DNA of 34,702 nucleotides from Candidatus Helarchaeota archaeon. GTDB taxonomy: Archaea; Asgardarchaeota; Lokiarchaeia; Helarchaeales; RDOG01. The notes under the pieces are model-generated. The model was given only the letters and a program-made list of their open reading frames with translations, did no database searches and was not told the DNA's origin. Location of the stretch: positions 1 through 34,702 of the forward strand of contig JALGVI010000026.1 in NCBI GenBank assembly GCA_029838215.1, in the 5' to 3' direction. Positions 7,873 to 15,977 of this stretch are shown here, piece by piece. Both the position numbers and the translations under genes were made by a program. Every line of letters starts with the position of its first letter. The stretch's first letter is position 1.

Positions 7873-8662
7873 TTGACTGTTCCTCCGACTCATTTTTTCC
7901 ATTATTTTGTTCGATGTTCTCTTGTATCACGGCATATTTTTCATATAATGCCGTTTTTTGCATTTCGTAAAGTTCATTTATGCCTTTTAGACCCAGTTCA
8001 TATGCTTCTTTGAATTCATCAGGGGTTAGAGTTCCATCGAATTGAAGCAAGGTGATTTCCTTGTTTCTGGGCATCATTGCGATGGGCATGTCCCCAATTC
8101 CTTCTTTGTCTTCAACATCAGATAAGTCTAAGACAATTGTTGGTGGATCGGGTCTATCAATCTTACCAACTGCAACAGCTGCAACCAAGTCTTTCATGGC
8201 GATACCTGCATCGGCCAAAGCAAGAGAAGCTGCATTTATGCATGCACAACGGGTACCACCATCAGCACACAAAACCTGCAGGTATAATTCTATCATCGTT
8301 TTGGGATAATATTCCAAGAATATGGTAGGTTCGACAGATTGCCGAATTATCATTGATAGTTCGACTTCACGACGGCTAGGAGCAGGGCTTTTTCTTTCAT
8401 CCACTGCAAAAGTAGACATGCGATAACTGCATCGTACTATGCCGGTATTTTGTTTGGCGAGATGACGAGGATGAACTTCATTTGGTCCGAATACGGCAGC
8501 TAAAATCTTGTTCTTGCCCATGTTGATGAGGGCAGAACCATCTGCTTTAGGAAGAATACCAACTTCAAGTGAAACGGGACGTAAGTCATCAATTTTTCGC
8601 CCGTCGGTCCGAATGCCGTTTTCGATTAGTCCAGTAAGTGGAATTGTTTCAAACAGAGCCAT
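7865..8662 (-). CDS. rrp41: Exosome subunit Rrp41 (catalytic RNase PH subunit)
   Basis: This is the active phosphorolytic 3'-5' exoribonuclease subunit of the exosome ring. Visible features are RTDGRKIDDLRPVSLEVG (about 18-35), the paired arginines R97 and R98 in PSRREVELS, the phosphate/active-site region CADGGTRCACINAAS, and the acidic catalytic segment VEDKEGIGDMPIA with D185 and D191. At 265 aa it is slightly longer than usual because of an acidic C-terminal tail rich in E, N and Q. It overlaps rrp4 by 14 bases at its start and rrp42 by 8 bases at its end, so the three subunits are probably translated in a coupled way. Confidence 0.96.
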   Translation of the reverse strand: MALFETIPLTGLIENGIRTDGRKIDDLRPVSLEVGILPKADGSALINMGKNKILAAVFGPNEVHPRHLAKQNTGIVRCSYRMSTFAVDERKSPAPSRREVELSMIIRQSVEPTIFLEYYPKTMIELYLQVLCADGGTRCACINAASLALADAGIAMKDLVAAVAVGKIDRPDPPTIVLDLSDVEDKEGIGDMPIAMMPRNKEITLLQFDGTLTPDEFKEAYELGLKGINELYEMQKTALYEKYAVIQENIEQNNGKNESEEQSNE

Positions 8663-9407
8663 TATTTACACCATTCTTTTCTGATTTTTCTTTATTTTTA
8701 CGTTTTTTTTCAAGCATTCGTTCTTCTCTGATAAGATCTTTAACGCGATCTGTCAAGCCGGTCGTATGAGCTTCCTTTTCTATTTTCTCAATGACCTTAA
8801 TGATCAAGGTTTCGTCACTCGGTCGTCGAACTTGAACCCATACACGACCATTTTGACCGATTAATATTTGGCAGGGAATTGCTTCCTTGATAAGATTGAT
8901 CATTGAACCTTTTCGTCCAATTAATCGAGGGATTTTTGCAGGAAGTATCTTGAAGATTTTCCCTCCACGAAGTTTTCCATATTCTCTACGCCCGCGAAGT
9001 GATATCACGGGATCTCGAGTTCTGTTAAATGCTATGATTTCTCCAATTAGTATATCCCCAATGTTGAAATATCGGCGGATATCATCTTTTAATGGATTAA
9101 AAGCTCTATCTAACACGTTAGATGCGTGTAATGTCGCAAGATACGGAGACCCGATTTCAACTTTCCAACTCACGATTGATGTATTTATTACCTTTCCAAT
9201 AACGATGTCACCAATCTTGGGAATGTATGGTCCTGCAAAAGGAACGACATTAACGTACGTTTGTCCTCTTATATCAACCAATCCTATCATTGAGGCAATA
9301 ATCTTAGATTTTTCTTTAAATGTTCCAAATCCCGGTTTATATTTAGGATCATCTACCAGTACTTGTCCGGGAATTACTATTTGACGGTTTTCTATAAAGG
9401 TTGTCAA
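8649..9407 (-). CDS. rrp4: Exosome RNA-binding cap subunit Rrp4
   Basis: This is a cap subunit that sits on the Rrp41/Rrp42 ring and feeds RNA into the pore. The 252-aa protein has an N-terminal domain (IVIPGQVL), an S1 domain (about 60-130; IGDIVIGKVINTSIVSWKVE) and a C-terminal KH domain with the typical KIPRLIGRKGSMINLIKE (about 158-175). The C-terminal tail is highly charged (K/E/N-rich). The start is a TTG at 9407, well supported by an aaggaggt ribosome-binding site 8 bases upstream. It follows SBDS by 51 bases and overlaps rrp41. Confidence 0.95.
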   Translation of the reverse strand: MTTFIENRQIVIPGQVLVDDPKYKPGFGTFKEKSKIIASMIGLVDIRGQTYVNVVPFAGPYIPKIGDIVIGKVINTSIVSWKVEIGSPYLATLHASNVLDRAFNPLKDDIRRYFNIGDILIGEIIAFNRTRDPVISLRGRREYGKLRGGKIFKILPAKIPRLIGRKGSMINLIKEAIPCQILIGQNGRVWVQVRRPSDETLIIKVIEKIEKEAHTTGLTDRVKDLIREERMLEKKRKNKEKSEKNGVNNGSV

Positions 9408-9458
9408 AAATAAAACCTCCTTAAATATTCTTTTAAAAATTTGATGGGAAAAATGGAT

Positions 9459-10193
9459 TCATTTCTTCAATTTTTTTAATTCAAACTTACCCTTTGTTAA
9501 AGTATTCAACTCATTTTGAATTTCAACTTGCAAGCCAGCAGGAAGATCGATCACGGCAATCCAAGACCCATCTGCTTGCCACTCATCCTTGTTGATTTCG
9601 GCATAACGAGCAATTACATTATAGGCTTTTCCCGTGTGTTCAGCAGGAATTCGAATTGCAATAGAAACACGTTCCAATCTTATGGGAAGGATTGGAGTAA
9701 TTTTTTTAACGATTTCCCGTGCTTGCTCAGCGACTTCCTTTCTAGGGTCAATATTGACACGGGCTTCTTCCATCGCGCGTTCAATGCGATCAGGAGGATG
9801 TGGTAAATTGTTTTTTGGGTTAATTGCATTTCGACTTATGAAAGATATGATCTTTTTTCGGAGTTCTGCAGTAAATTCACGTCGCATTTCCGCCGTGATT
9901 TGAATGGTACCTTTTTCAATAATGGTACGGGCTACTTCAAATTCATCATCGGTCTGAAATTCGTTTTTGATGACTTCAGAAGAAGCCTTTCTACCACGAA
10001 GCGCATCATCAAAGATTGTAAAACCAATGAGGATATCTCGAATGTCAATGTTTTTATCCTTGTAAATATAAGTCCATGCTTTTTTTGGATCAACGAGGAC
10101 TTCAAATTTTTTATTTCCGATTTCATATCTTGCTATGACAGCGTTCCCTAAATCAATGCGCTTATCTCCACGAATGCTTACCATTCTTCTCAC
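9459..10193 (-). CDS. sbds: Ribosome maturation protein SBDS homologue
   Basis: This is the archaeal homologue of human SBDS and yeast Sdo1, which acts with EF-2-like GTPases in late 60S maturation in eukaryotes. The archaeal role is probably in 50S maturation. The 244-aa length and three-domain layout are normal. The N-terminal FYSH domain contains ARYEIGNKKFEVLVDP and the conserved DIRDILIGFTIFDDALRGRKAS; the middle helical domain contains FISRNAINPKNNLPHPPDRIERAMEEA; the C-terminal ferredoxin-like domain follows (IRLERVSIAIRIPAEHTGKAY). A GTG start at 10193 overlaps the psmA stop as GTGA, with an ATG three codons later as an alternative. This is the classic psmA-SBDS-exosome gene order. 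Confidence 0.96.
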   Translation of the reverse strand: MRRMVSIRGDKRIDLGNAVIARYEIGNKKFEVLVDPKKAWTYIYKDKNIDIRDILIGFTIFDDALRGRKASSEVIKNEFQTDDEFEVARTIIEKGTIQITAEMRREFTAELRKKIISFISRNAINPKNNLPHPPDRIERAMEEARVNIDPRKEVAEQAREIVKKITPILPIRLERVSIAIRIPAEHTGKAYNVIARYAEINKDEWQADGSWIAVIDLPAGLQVEIQNELNTLTKGKFELKKLKK

Positions 10194-10918
10194 GTAAGCC
10201 TATCTATATACTTTTGAAGTTCTTCTGGCTCCAATTCTCGATATTGCTTGTCATCAGTCTTGATCCATGCAATCTCAACATTTTTTGCTTCCAGATTCGA
10301 TTCAATGACTTCTTTCAAAGCACTGAGAGCAAGTAGTATGGCTTCATCTAGAGATAGTCCTTTCTTGTATTCTTTTTCTAATTTTTCTCGCACGGTTTCG
10401 GCATTTTGCCCAATTGCTTGGCTTAAATATCCCCAATAAGCTCCACTCGGATCAGTCATAAAAAGCCGGGGTAATCCATCGGAATCCACTCCCGCTATTA
10501 GAAGTGACACGCCAAACGGTCGTACTCCAGCGTGCTGACAGTACATTTGTAAAAGATCGGCTATTTTTTTTGTCAGAGCCTGCGTGTCAATCGGCTCATC
10601 GTAAGTAAGACGATTAATCTGAGCTTGAATGCGAGCGTGGTCAATTAAAACACGTGCGTCAGCCGTTAAACCCGAAATTGCGGCTCCAACATGGTCATCT
10701 AGCTTAAATATCTTTTCAATTGTTGTTGAATCTTGTAAAGGGAGAACGCGTTTTTCAACAACTAAGGCAACGCCATCTGAGGCACAAATTCCAATCGCAG
10801 TAGTGCCCTTTCGTACGGCTTCGATGGCATATTCAACTTGGAAGAGCCGCCCATCTGGACTAAAGATTGTAATTGCTCTATCATATCCTAAACCTTGTGG
10901 GGGAAACATAAAATCCAC
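10190..10918 (-). CDS. psmA: 20S proteasome alpha subunit
   Basis: Seven copies of this subunit form each outer ring of the 20S proteasome and gate substrate entry. The N-terminal signature GLGYDRAITIFSPDGRLFQVEYA (residues 9-31) is complete, including the YDR gate residues. AIEAVRKGTTAIGI and the GAYWGYLSQAIGQNAETVREKLEKEY helix region also match. Length (242 aa) is normal. The ATG at 10918 follows an aaaggtgg ribosome-binding site. It is the first gene of the SBDS-exosome operon; its beta partner is encoded at 24655-25335. A weak TATA-like aaatatta lies about 45 bases upstream. Confidence 0.96.
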   Translation of the reverse strand: MDFMFPPQGLGYDRAITIFSPDGRLFQVEYAIEAVRKGTTAIGICASDGVALVVEKRVLPLQDSTTIEKIFKLDDHVGAAISGLTADARVLIDHARIQAQINRLTYDEPIDTQALTKKIADLLQMYCQHAGVRPFGVSLLIAGVDSDGLPRLFMTDPSGAYWGYLSQAIGQNAETVREKLEKEYKKGLSLDEAILLALSALKEVIESNLEAKNVEIAWIKTDDKQYRELEPEELQKYIDRLT

Positions 10919-11137
10919 CTTTCCTATTCAGTAAATTCTTATTGATTTTTCTGTTTAATATTTGAGTTTGGCTTTTTCATTCATATCTTTACTTAATTTG
11001 ATAATAATTTGTTTCAAGTTTTATTTCAAGCCTGTAAATCAAACTCACGTCTTGATTTATAAAAATAAGGATTAATTTCTCTATTTAAAATTACTCCATG
11101 TAAAAAAGAATAAATTCATATAAGCAAAGAAACCAGA

Positions 11138-11656
11138 TCATTGAGTAAAATATAGATATATGGAAAATATAAAACACCCAGCTAAAGTAAGAACGAAAAC
11201 AGTAACGTTAAAGAATTTATCGGGAACTAAATCAAAAAAGAGCAGTGAAAGAATGATTACAACAATGAAAGTTGCGATTAATTCAAACCACCCTGCGACG
11301 GCTCTTTGATATTCCCGAATATTTCCCACGGCAACATAGAGGAAAATGAAAAATAATATGAGTATTATTGAAATAAATATGTGGAATGCATTTAGCGCAC
11401 TTGTAAGTCCTATTCCGCCTAGAAATAACATGAAATACGTGATTGGAGAGTGGATGAAAAAAATAACTTCGCTAAAAGCTATTGAAACGTTTGGCAATTG
11501 AGAAACCGTTAAAATTAGCTTGGGAACGAGAAAACTCACGATAAGGATAACCAACATTGCACAAATGATGGTGGAAAATATTATGGTTTGCATCATCTTA
11601 CTGCGATCTATTTGTCGTGACTGTCGCTCGCGCTTTTCTTCAACTCGTCGGGACAT
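11138..11656 (-). CDS. Small four-helix membrane protein of unknown function
   Basis: This is a 172-aa protein. A highly charged, arginine-rich N-terminus (SRRVEEKRERQSRQIDRSK) is followed by about four predicted membrane helices (about 22-46, 66-84, 87-110, 119-140, with a last hydrophobic segment to the C-terminus). I recognise no family. It stands alone between psmA (same strand, 219-base gap upstream of psmA) and the divergent JAMM-protein gene. The positive-inside pattern suggests the N-terminus is cytoplasmic. Confidence 0.6.
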   Translation of the reverse strand: MSRRVEEKRERQSRQIDRSKMMQTIIFSTIICAMLVILIVSFLVPKLILTVSQLPNVSIAFSEVIFFIHSPITYFMLFLGGIGLTSALNAFHIFISIILILFFIFLYVAVGNIREYQRAVAGWFELIATFIVVIILSLLFFDLVPDKFFNVTVFVLTLAGCFIFSIYLYFTQ

Positions 11657-11763
11657 GCAACTCCACGTTTTTGCTAGTTTTGTGATTTTAATTTGATAAT
11701 TTATTAATACTTATTGGTTTGTTCAGTTAAAAAATCATTTAATAATTTTAAGGAATTAATGAA

Positions 11764-12195
11764 ATGCCCCTGAAGAAAATTGAGATTCAAAAGAAACACG
11801 TTGGAGTCTTAATTGAATGGGCACAGAAAAATCACCCTCAGGAGGCTTGTGCATTACTTCTTGGTAGCATTTCGGAGGGAGTAGCAACGATTTGTGAGCT
11901 TTTTTTGACAAAAAATGAAGATCAATCCACCGTGAGCTTTTCAATTGACCCTGAAGAGTTGTATACTGCCCATTTAAAAGCAGAAAAGAAAGGAATAGAA
12001 ATCGTAGCGATTTTTCATTCTCATCCTGCTCCGAGCCATCCAAGTGGCTTGGATCTCGAATTCATGAGATACAATCCGATTGCGTGGATCATACTGGGAC
12101 GACTTGGAACAACAGACAAGAGCAGGATGCAAGATCTTAAGGCGTTTCAATACCTAAATGAAAAACTTTACGAGATTGAACTATGCATTAAATGA
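11764..12195 (+). CDS. JAB1/MPN (JAMM) domain metalloprotease-like protein
   Basis: This 143-aa single-domain protein has the JAMM zinc-site residues. E27 is in HPQEACALLLG, H85 and H87 are in FHSHP, and S94 and D97 are in PSGLD. Proteins of this family remove ubiquitin-like modifiers or cleave sulfur-carrier fusions; archaeal members act on SAMP/Urm1-like proteins. The spacing between the HSH and S-x-x-D elements is compact. No ubiquitin, E1 or E2 gene is nearby, so the substrate cannot be inferred. The gene converges on the flavodoxin gene with only 12 bases between the stop codons. Confidence 0.85.
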   Translation: MPLKKIEIQKKHVGVLIEWAQKNHPQEACALLLGSISEGVATICELFLTKNEDQSTVSFSIDPEELYTAHLKAEKKGIEIVAIFHSHPAPSHPSGLDLEFMRYNPIAWIILGRLGTTDKSRMQDLKAFQYLNEKLYEIELCIK

Positions 12196-12207
12196 AAAAC
12201 GATGATT

Positions 12208-12780
12208 CTACTTTGTTAAAAGCGCGACGAATTCGTCTACGAAGGTCTTGAGGCGTGATTCATCAATGAACTCGTTGATACCATTTGATTTAAACTCGAT
12301 CCCGCGTTTTTCACAATTTTCTATTGCTTGGTTCTGAAGAACTTTGCGTGCAAATCCGCCAGCTCTTGTAGTTTCAGATAGATCGTAGATTGCTCCAAAA
12401 GTATCGAATATATCTGGTTTCAGCTCATTTTTTTCGGCAAATTTCACGAGATACTTCTCTCTTGCTTCTTCGTATTTGTCTATTGCCGTGCCAGAACTAA
12501 CAAAAATGCCAAATATCACGTCTTCTTTATTAAGTAAATCTCGATTCTTCTTCAAAAACTTCTTGGGTGCCCCGACCCATCGACCCATTGAAATGCCCGA
12601 ACCGACTAGCACGGCATCGTGCTCACCAATAGAAGGCCAATTTTTCTTTTTAATACTCCGAAGATCCACGACATTCGATTCAATTCCAGCTTGTTCAAGT
12701 AATTTTACGATTTTTTGGATGATTAGCTCGGTTCCACCATATCGGGTACCAAAAACAATCAGAACTTTCTTTTTCGACAT
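12208..12780 (-). CDS. Flavodoxin-domain protein (protoporphyrinogen oxidase HemG-like)
   Basis: This 190-aa flavodoxin-fold protein binds FMN. The phosphate-binding loop reads FGTRYGGTELIIQKI (about 10-24), and DAVLVGSGISMGRWVGAPKKFLKKN (about 55-79) resembles the HemG/flavodoxin_5 family, with FGIFVSSGTA as the next strand and loop. HemG-type enzymes oxidise protoporphyrinogen IX in bacteria. Many archaeal relatives have unknown redox partners, so the exact reaction here is open. No haem genes lie nearby. Confidence 0.75.
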   Translation of the reverse strand: MSKKKVLIVFGTRYGGTELIIQKIVKLLEQAGIESNVVDLRSIKKKNWPSIGEHDAVLVGSGISMGRWVGAPKKFLKKNRDLLNKEDVIFGIFVSSGTAIDKYEEAREKYLVKFAEKNELKPDIFDTFGAIYDLSETTRAGGFARKVLQNQAIENCEKRGIEFKSNGINEFIDESRLKTFVDEFVALLTK

Positions 12781-13072
12781 ATAACTTCACGGATCCTTTT
12801 TTGATTCTTGAAAGAAATTGCCGATTAATAAAACTAATGATTTAGGAACTTTGACGGAGATTCTTTAATGAAGCATGTTCAAACCATTACAAGAACCACT
12901 TCCTACAAAAAAAAGACTTAGGGAGTTGGGAAAGAGGAAAAATACCATCTGCCATGGAGAATGACATGCAATACAAAGAAAATACCTTTATAACATAATT
13001 TAAATGAAATGAATTTAATAATTGATGATAGGTTATCGTTTTCAATTAAACACATGAGGAGCCCGAAGAATC

Positions 13073-13741
13073 ATGAGAATTCCGTTTTATGACTTTTTAG
13101 CAACAAATCCTGCACTCACACTATTGCTTGGTGCAATTTTTACTGGTATCTGGCTCTGGGACATTATTATTAGGAATCCCGAAGAAGAGGAAGAAACACC
13201 ATGGTATATCAAGGTCATTGATTATAGTGGTTTTTTCGTGGGACTTTTAATCTTGATTCCTACAGGGATAATAATGCTCGTTTCAGGTGATCTCGTCCAC
13301 TTTATCTACGGTCCGATTCATTATGATCTCTTTACAAAGGTACTTGTATTGCTCGTTGGTCTCGCCTTATTCTTCAAGCCTTTGAGGGACGCGCCAATTG
13401 CGACCATTATTGGATTGGTTGGTGGGGCAATTGTTGCCTTTTTTGTAATCATTATCGTGGACACGCCGCTCCAAGTCATTGCATATTTCGGCGGTTTTGA
13501 CATCAAATGGATTTACGTGATCGTGTTTTTCATCATATTTATCGTTGTGGCTCTGGCTTTAAAATGGGCTGCAACGGTATTGCAATGGATTGGAAAGATA
13601 CTTGGTTCCAAGCCCGCTTCTCTCGTACTAGCGGTTATTTGCATCCTGCAAGCCATTTTAATTTCGTTGCCAGTTCCAGTTCCAGGTGTCCTGAGCATTG
13701 GATTCTTCTTTGAATTATTAATCCAAGCGATTTTTCCTTAA
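13073..13741 (+). CDS. Polytopic membrane protein of unknown function
   Basis: This 222-aa protein has about six predicted membrane helices: residues about 13-33, 48-72, 84-102, 108-128, 142-168 and 180-218. An acidic loop NPEEEEETPW follows the first helix. The family is not recognised. The ATG at 13073 follows GAGGAG. A TATA-like tttataac lies about 75 bases upstream in the 292-base intergenic region. It converges with cofC with only 3 bases between them. Confidence 0.6.
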   Translation: MRIPFYDFLATNPALTLLLGAIFTGIWLWDIIIRNPEEEEETPWYIKVIDYSGFFVGLLILIPTGIIMLVSGDLVHFIYGPIHYDLFTKVLVLLVGLALFFKPLRDAPIATIIGLVGGAIVAFFVIIIVDTPLQVIAYFGGFDIKWIYVIVFFIIFIVVALALKWAATVLQWIGKILGSKPASLVLAVICILQAILISLPVPVPGVLSIGFFFELLIQAIFP

Positions 13742-13744
13742 TTT

Positions 13745-14383
13745 CTAATTCTTTTTTATATATCGAGAAAAATCACCTGTTTTTACAAGCTCACACGTCA
13801 TGCAAGGTGCATTTGAATTTAGAAGAGTGTATAGATCTTCCATGGTATCGACGTCAAGTGCCACGTTATTCATTGGATGAACATGTATTTTTAATTGAGA
13901 AATGGAACGAGCGCGAGCAACGTGTTTTTCAAAGCTGTTCAGTCCAAAGACCGGCTTGAGAATTGAAGGGGGTTTTAACAATAATGCATTCGTGCCATCT
14001 TTACGCAATGAAGGTGATATTATCATGATTTTTTCATGACTGGATGAAATTTCAAAATAGGAATCGATATCGCTTGATGAAAGAAGAGGTATGTCAGATG
14101 GAAGGATAAGGAGCGCATCATCAAGTTGAAATTCTCGTGCTTGGAGACCGACTTGTATGGCGTTATTTAGACCGTTGGGCGTATTTTCGAAGATGCTGAT
14201 AAATCGTGAGGGTAAATTATTGAGCAAGTTCTTATTAGATGTTATTACGAAAATTTTGTCAACTTGCGTGGAGTTCTTTAAAGCATTGCAAACATCAAAA
14301 AACATTCTTTTACACAGTTCTTGTTTCAGATGGAAAGGAAGAGCAAGTCGCGCCTTTGCAATTTTAAAGTCCTTGACCGCCAA
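13745..14383 (-). CDS. cofC: 2-phospho-L-lactate (or phosphoenolpyruvate) guanylyltransferase
   Basis: CofC transfers GMP from GTP onto phospholactate or phosphoenolpyruvate, making the activated precursor for coenzyme F420. The 212-aa protein shows the nucleotidyltransferase pattern: VKDFKIAKARLA near the N-terminus (family IPVK...AKSRL), NGLNNAIQVGL (about 70-80), LLILPSDIPLLS (about 91-102, metal and nucleotide binding) and DGTNALLLKPP. The start is uncertain: the TTG at 14383 leaves the first beta strand short, and in-frame sequence upstream (back to the cofD stop) encodes a matching strand (NFVFLAVK) but has no standard start codon. It lies 23 bases after cofD. Confidence 0.88.
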   Translation of the reverse strand: MAVKDFKIAKARLALPFHLKQELCKRMFFDVCNALKNSTQVDKIFVITSNKNLLNNLPSRFISIFENTPNGLNNAIQVGLQAREFQLDDALLILPSDIPLLSSSDIDSYFEISSSHEKIMIISPSLRKDGTNALLLKPPSILKPVFGLNSFEKHVARARSISQLKIHVHPMNNVALDVDTMEDLYTLLNSNAPCMTCELVKTGDFSRYIKKN

Positions 14384-14406
14384 GAAAACAAAATTTCCTA
14401 AAGTAT

Positions 14407-15333
14407 TTACCCCCAGAGAGCTTTCAAAGCAAGTGATGCTAGTGCCTTTTTAATTTCAAGTGTCTTCATCAGCGTATTGGTAACGAGAACTTCCATTCCT
14501 AACCGCTCGATCTGCTCCTTTTGAGATTTATCTTGCTCGTCTATGATGAATGTATTAACAAAATCACGGTATAATGTTGCCACACCACGACTGGAAACTT
14601 CTAGCTCGAGTCCCTTCATCAAGCGATCAAGAGGACCTTTTACGGGAGCATTACCAATAAGGGGAGAGATACCTATAATGGGTTTTTTCGTGCTTTTGAT
14701 CGTTTTTTTAATTTTAGGAACGCTGAGAATGGGTCCAATGCTTACCAATGGGTTGCTAGGGCATATAATAAAACCTTCAGCTTTTTCGATGATTGACAGC
14801 AATCCTTTTGGGGGATTTGAGGATTCAATGTCCTTGTAAATGATCTCATGAACAGGATCCTCAGCTCGATTCTTGATCATGTATTCTTCAAAATGAATTA
14901 CCCCATCGGATGTTCTAATTTGCGTGGGTACCTTTTGGTCAGTCATTGGATAGAGTCGTGCTTTTATTCCTAACGTATTACAAAGGTGATGCGTGATTTC
15001 AGTAAGTGTATATCCTTCTCGAAGCATTTTCGTTCTTATTAAATGAGTTGCGATATCTTTATCACCCAATAAGAACCACGTTTCCTCCTTGTATCGACGA
15101 AGCATTTCCAAGCAGTTTGTTGAATCATCATTAACACCCCATCCCGTGATGGGATTTACGATTCCTGCCAACGTGTACATGATGATATCGAGATCAGGAG
15201 AAATTTCAAGACCGAAAAGGGTAATATCATCGCCGGTATTGATTATTAAGCATAAATCTTCGGAGTCTATTTCACGCACGAGCCCCGAAATGAACTTTGC
15301 GGCACCAACACCCCCTGCTAACACAACAATCAA
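14407..15333 (-). CDS. cofD: 2-phospho-L-lactate transferase
   Basis: CofD joins the activated phospholactate or phosphoenolpyruvate moiety to the deazaflavin Fo, giving F420-0 or dehydro-F420-0. The 308-aa protein has the complete family pattern: LAGGVGAAKFISGL at the N-terminus, NTGDDITLFGLEISPDLD (about 32-49) and GWGVNDDSTNCL (about 64-75). Further on, ICPSNPLVSIGPIL (about 200-213) and the STKKPIIGISPLIGNAPVKGP region are typical. Length is normal. It starts inside the end of the nitroreductase gene (ATGA overlap), so the two are translationally coupled, and cofC follows. Confidence 0.96.
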   Translation of the reverse strand: MIVVLAGGVGAAKFISGLVREIDSEDLCLIINTGDDITLFGLEISPDLDIIMYTLAGIVNPITGWGVNDDSTNCLEMLRRYKEETWFLLGDKDIATHLIRTKMLREGYTLTEITHHLCNTLGIKARLYPMTDQKVPTQIRTSDGVIHFEEYMIKNRAEDPVHEIIYKDIESSNPPKGLLSIIEKAEGFIICPSNPLVSIGPILSVPKIKKTIKSTKKPIIGISPLIGNAPVKGPLDRLMKGLELEVSSRGVATLYRDFVNTFIIDEQDKSQKEQIERLGMEVLVTNTLMKTLEIKKALASLALKALWG

Positions 15334-15944
15334 AATGTTTCACTCCACGTGTTGCCGTGCAATACTTCATCTAGAGGCCGCCTTCTAGGGGTGATAGGAT
15401 GTTCTTTTCCATAACCAAGAGTGATGAATGCTTGTGGCTCCACATGTTCGGGTAGAGATAGACATTCACTCACGATGCTTGGGCAGAATAAGGGTGCACA
15501 ATACCAGCAAGTTGCCAATCCTTCAACGTGAGCGGCAAGTAATAAATTCTGAATGGCAGCACTTACGCTTTGGATCATTAGGAGGCGTTCAGCTTCTTTT
15601 CTATGATCGGAATATTTTTCCATGTGTTCAGTTGTAAGGCAAGCGACAATTAAAACAGGAGGATTCGTGAATTTTGAGATCGAATGCTCACAAATTTTTT
15701 GAATTTGCTCAGCATTTACACCATCTTTTTCCAAATCGGCTTTATATTGCTCAGCCATCCGTCTTGCCAGATTCATCTTCTTTTTTTCATTATCTAAGAT
15801 TAGAAAATGCCAGGGTTGAGAATTATGAGCAGAAGGAGCATGAATAGCAGCATGAACGATCTTTTTAATGAGTTCAAGATCAACGGGCTGATTGGTATAT
15901 TTACGAACACTTCGCCGGGTAATTATATAATCAAGAGAATCCAA
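15330..15944 (-). CDS. FbiB-like nitroreductase, probable dehydro-F420 reductase
   Basis: This 204-aa protein of the FMN-dependent nitroreductase family has RRSVRKYTNQPVD near the N-terminus, APSAHNSQPWHFLIL (about 36-50), a long SAAIQNLLLAAHVEGLATCW helix and loop (about 128-147), and APLFCPSIVSECLSLPEHVEPQAFITLGYG. This matches the C-terminal domain of actinobacterial FbiB, which reduces dehydro-F420-0 to F420-0. It overlaps cofD by four bases and lies in the F420 operon. I infer that it performs the reduction step needed when phosphoenolpyruvate, not phospholactate, is the CofC substrate. The gamma-glutamyl ligase half of FbiB (CofE) is absent from this window. Another flavin-dependent reduction cannot be excluded. 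Confidence 0.85.
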   Translation of the reverse strand: MDSLDYIITRRSVRKYTNQPVDLELIKKIVHAAIHAPSAHNSQPWHFLILDNEKKKMNLARRMAEQYKADLEKDGVNAEQIQKICEHSISKFTNPPVLIVACLTTEHMEKYSDHRKEAERLLMIQSVSAAIQNLLLAAHVEGLATCWYCAPLFCPSIVSECLSLPEHVEPQAFITLGYGKEHPITPRRRPLDEVLHGNTWSETF

Positions 15945-15977
15945 ACTAGATCACTCAGGCATTTCGAACAATTAATT

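Noticed and set aside
8887..9384. 165-codon plus-strand frame opposite rrp4
   Set aside because: It lies entirely antisense to a well-supported exosome gene; the frame is a shadow of codon bias.
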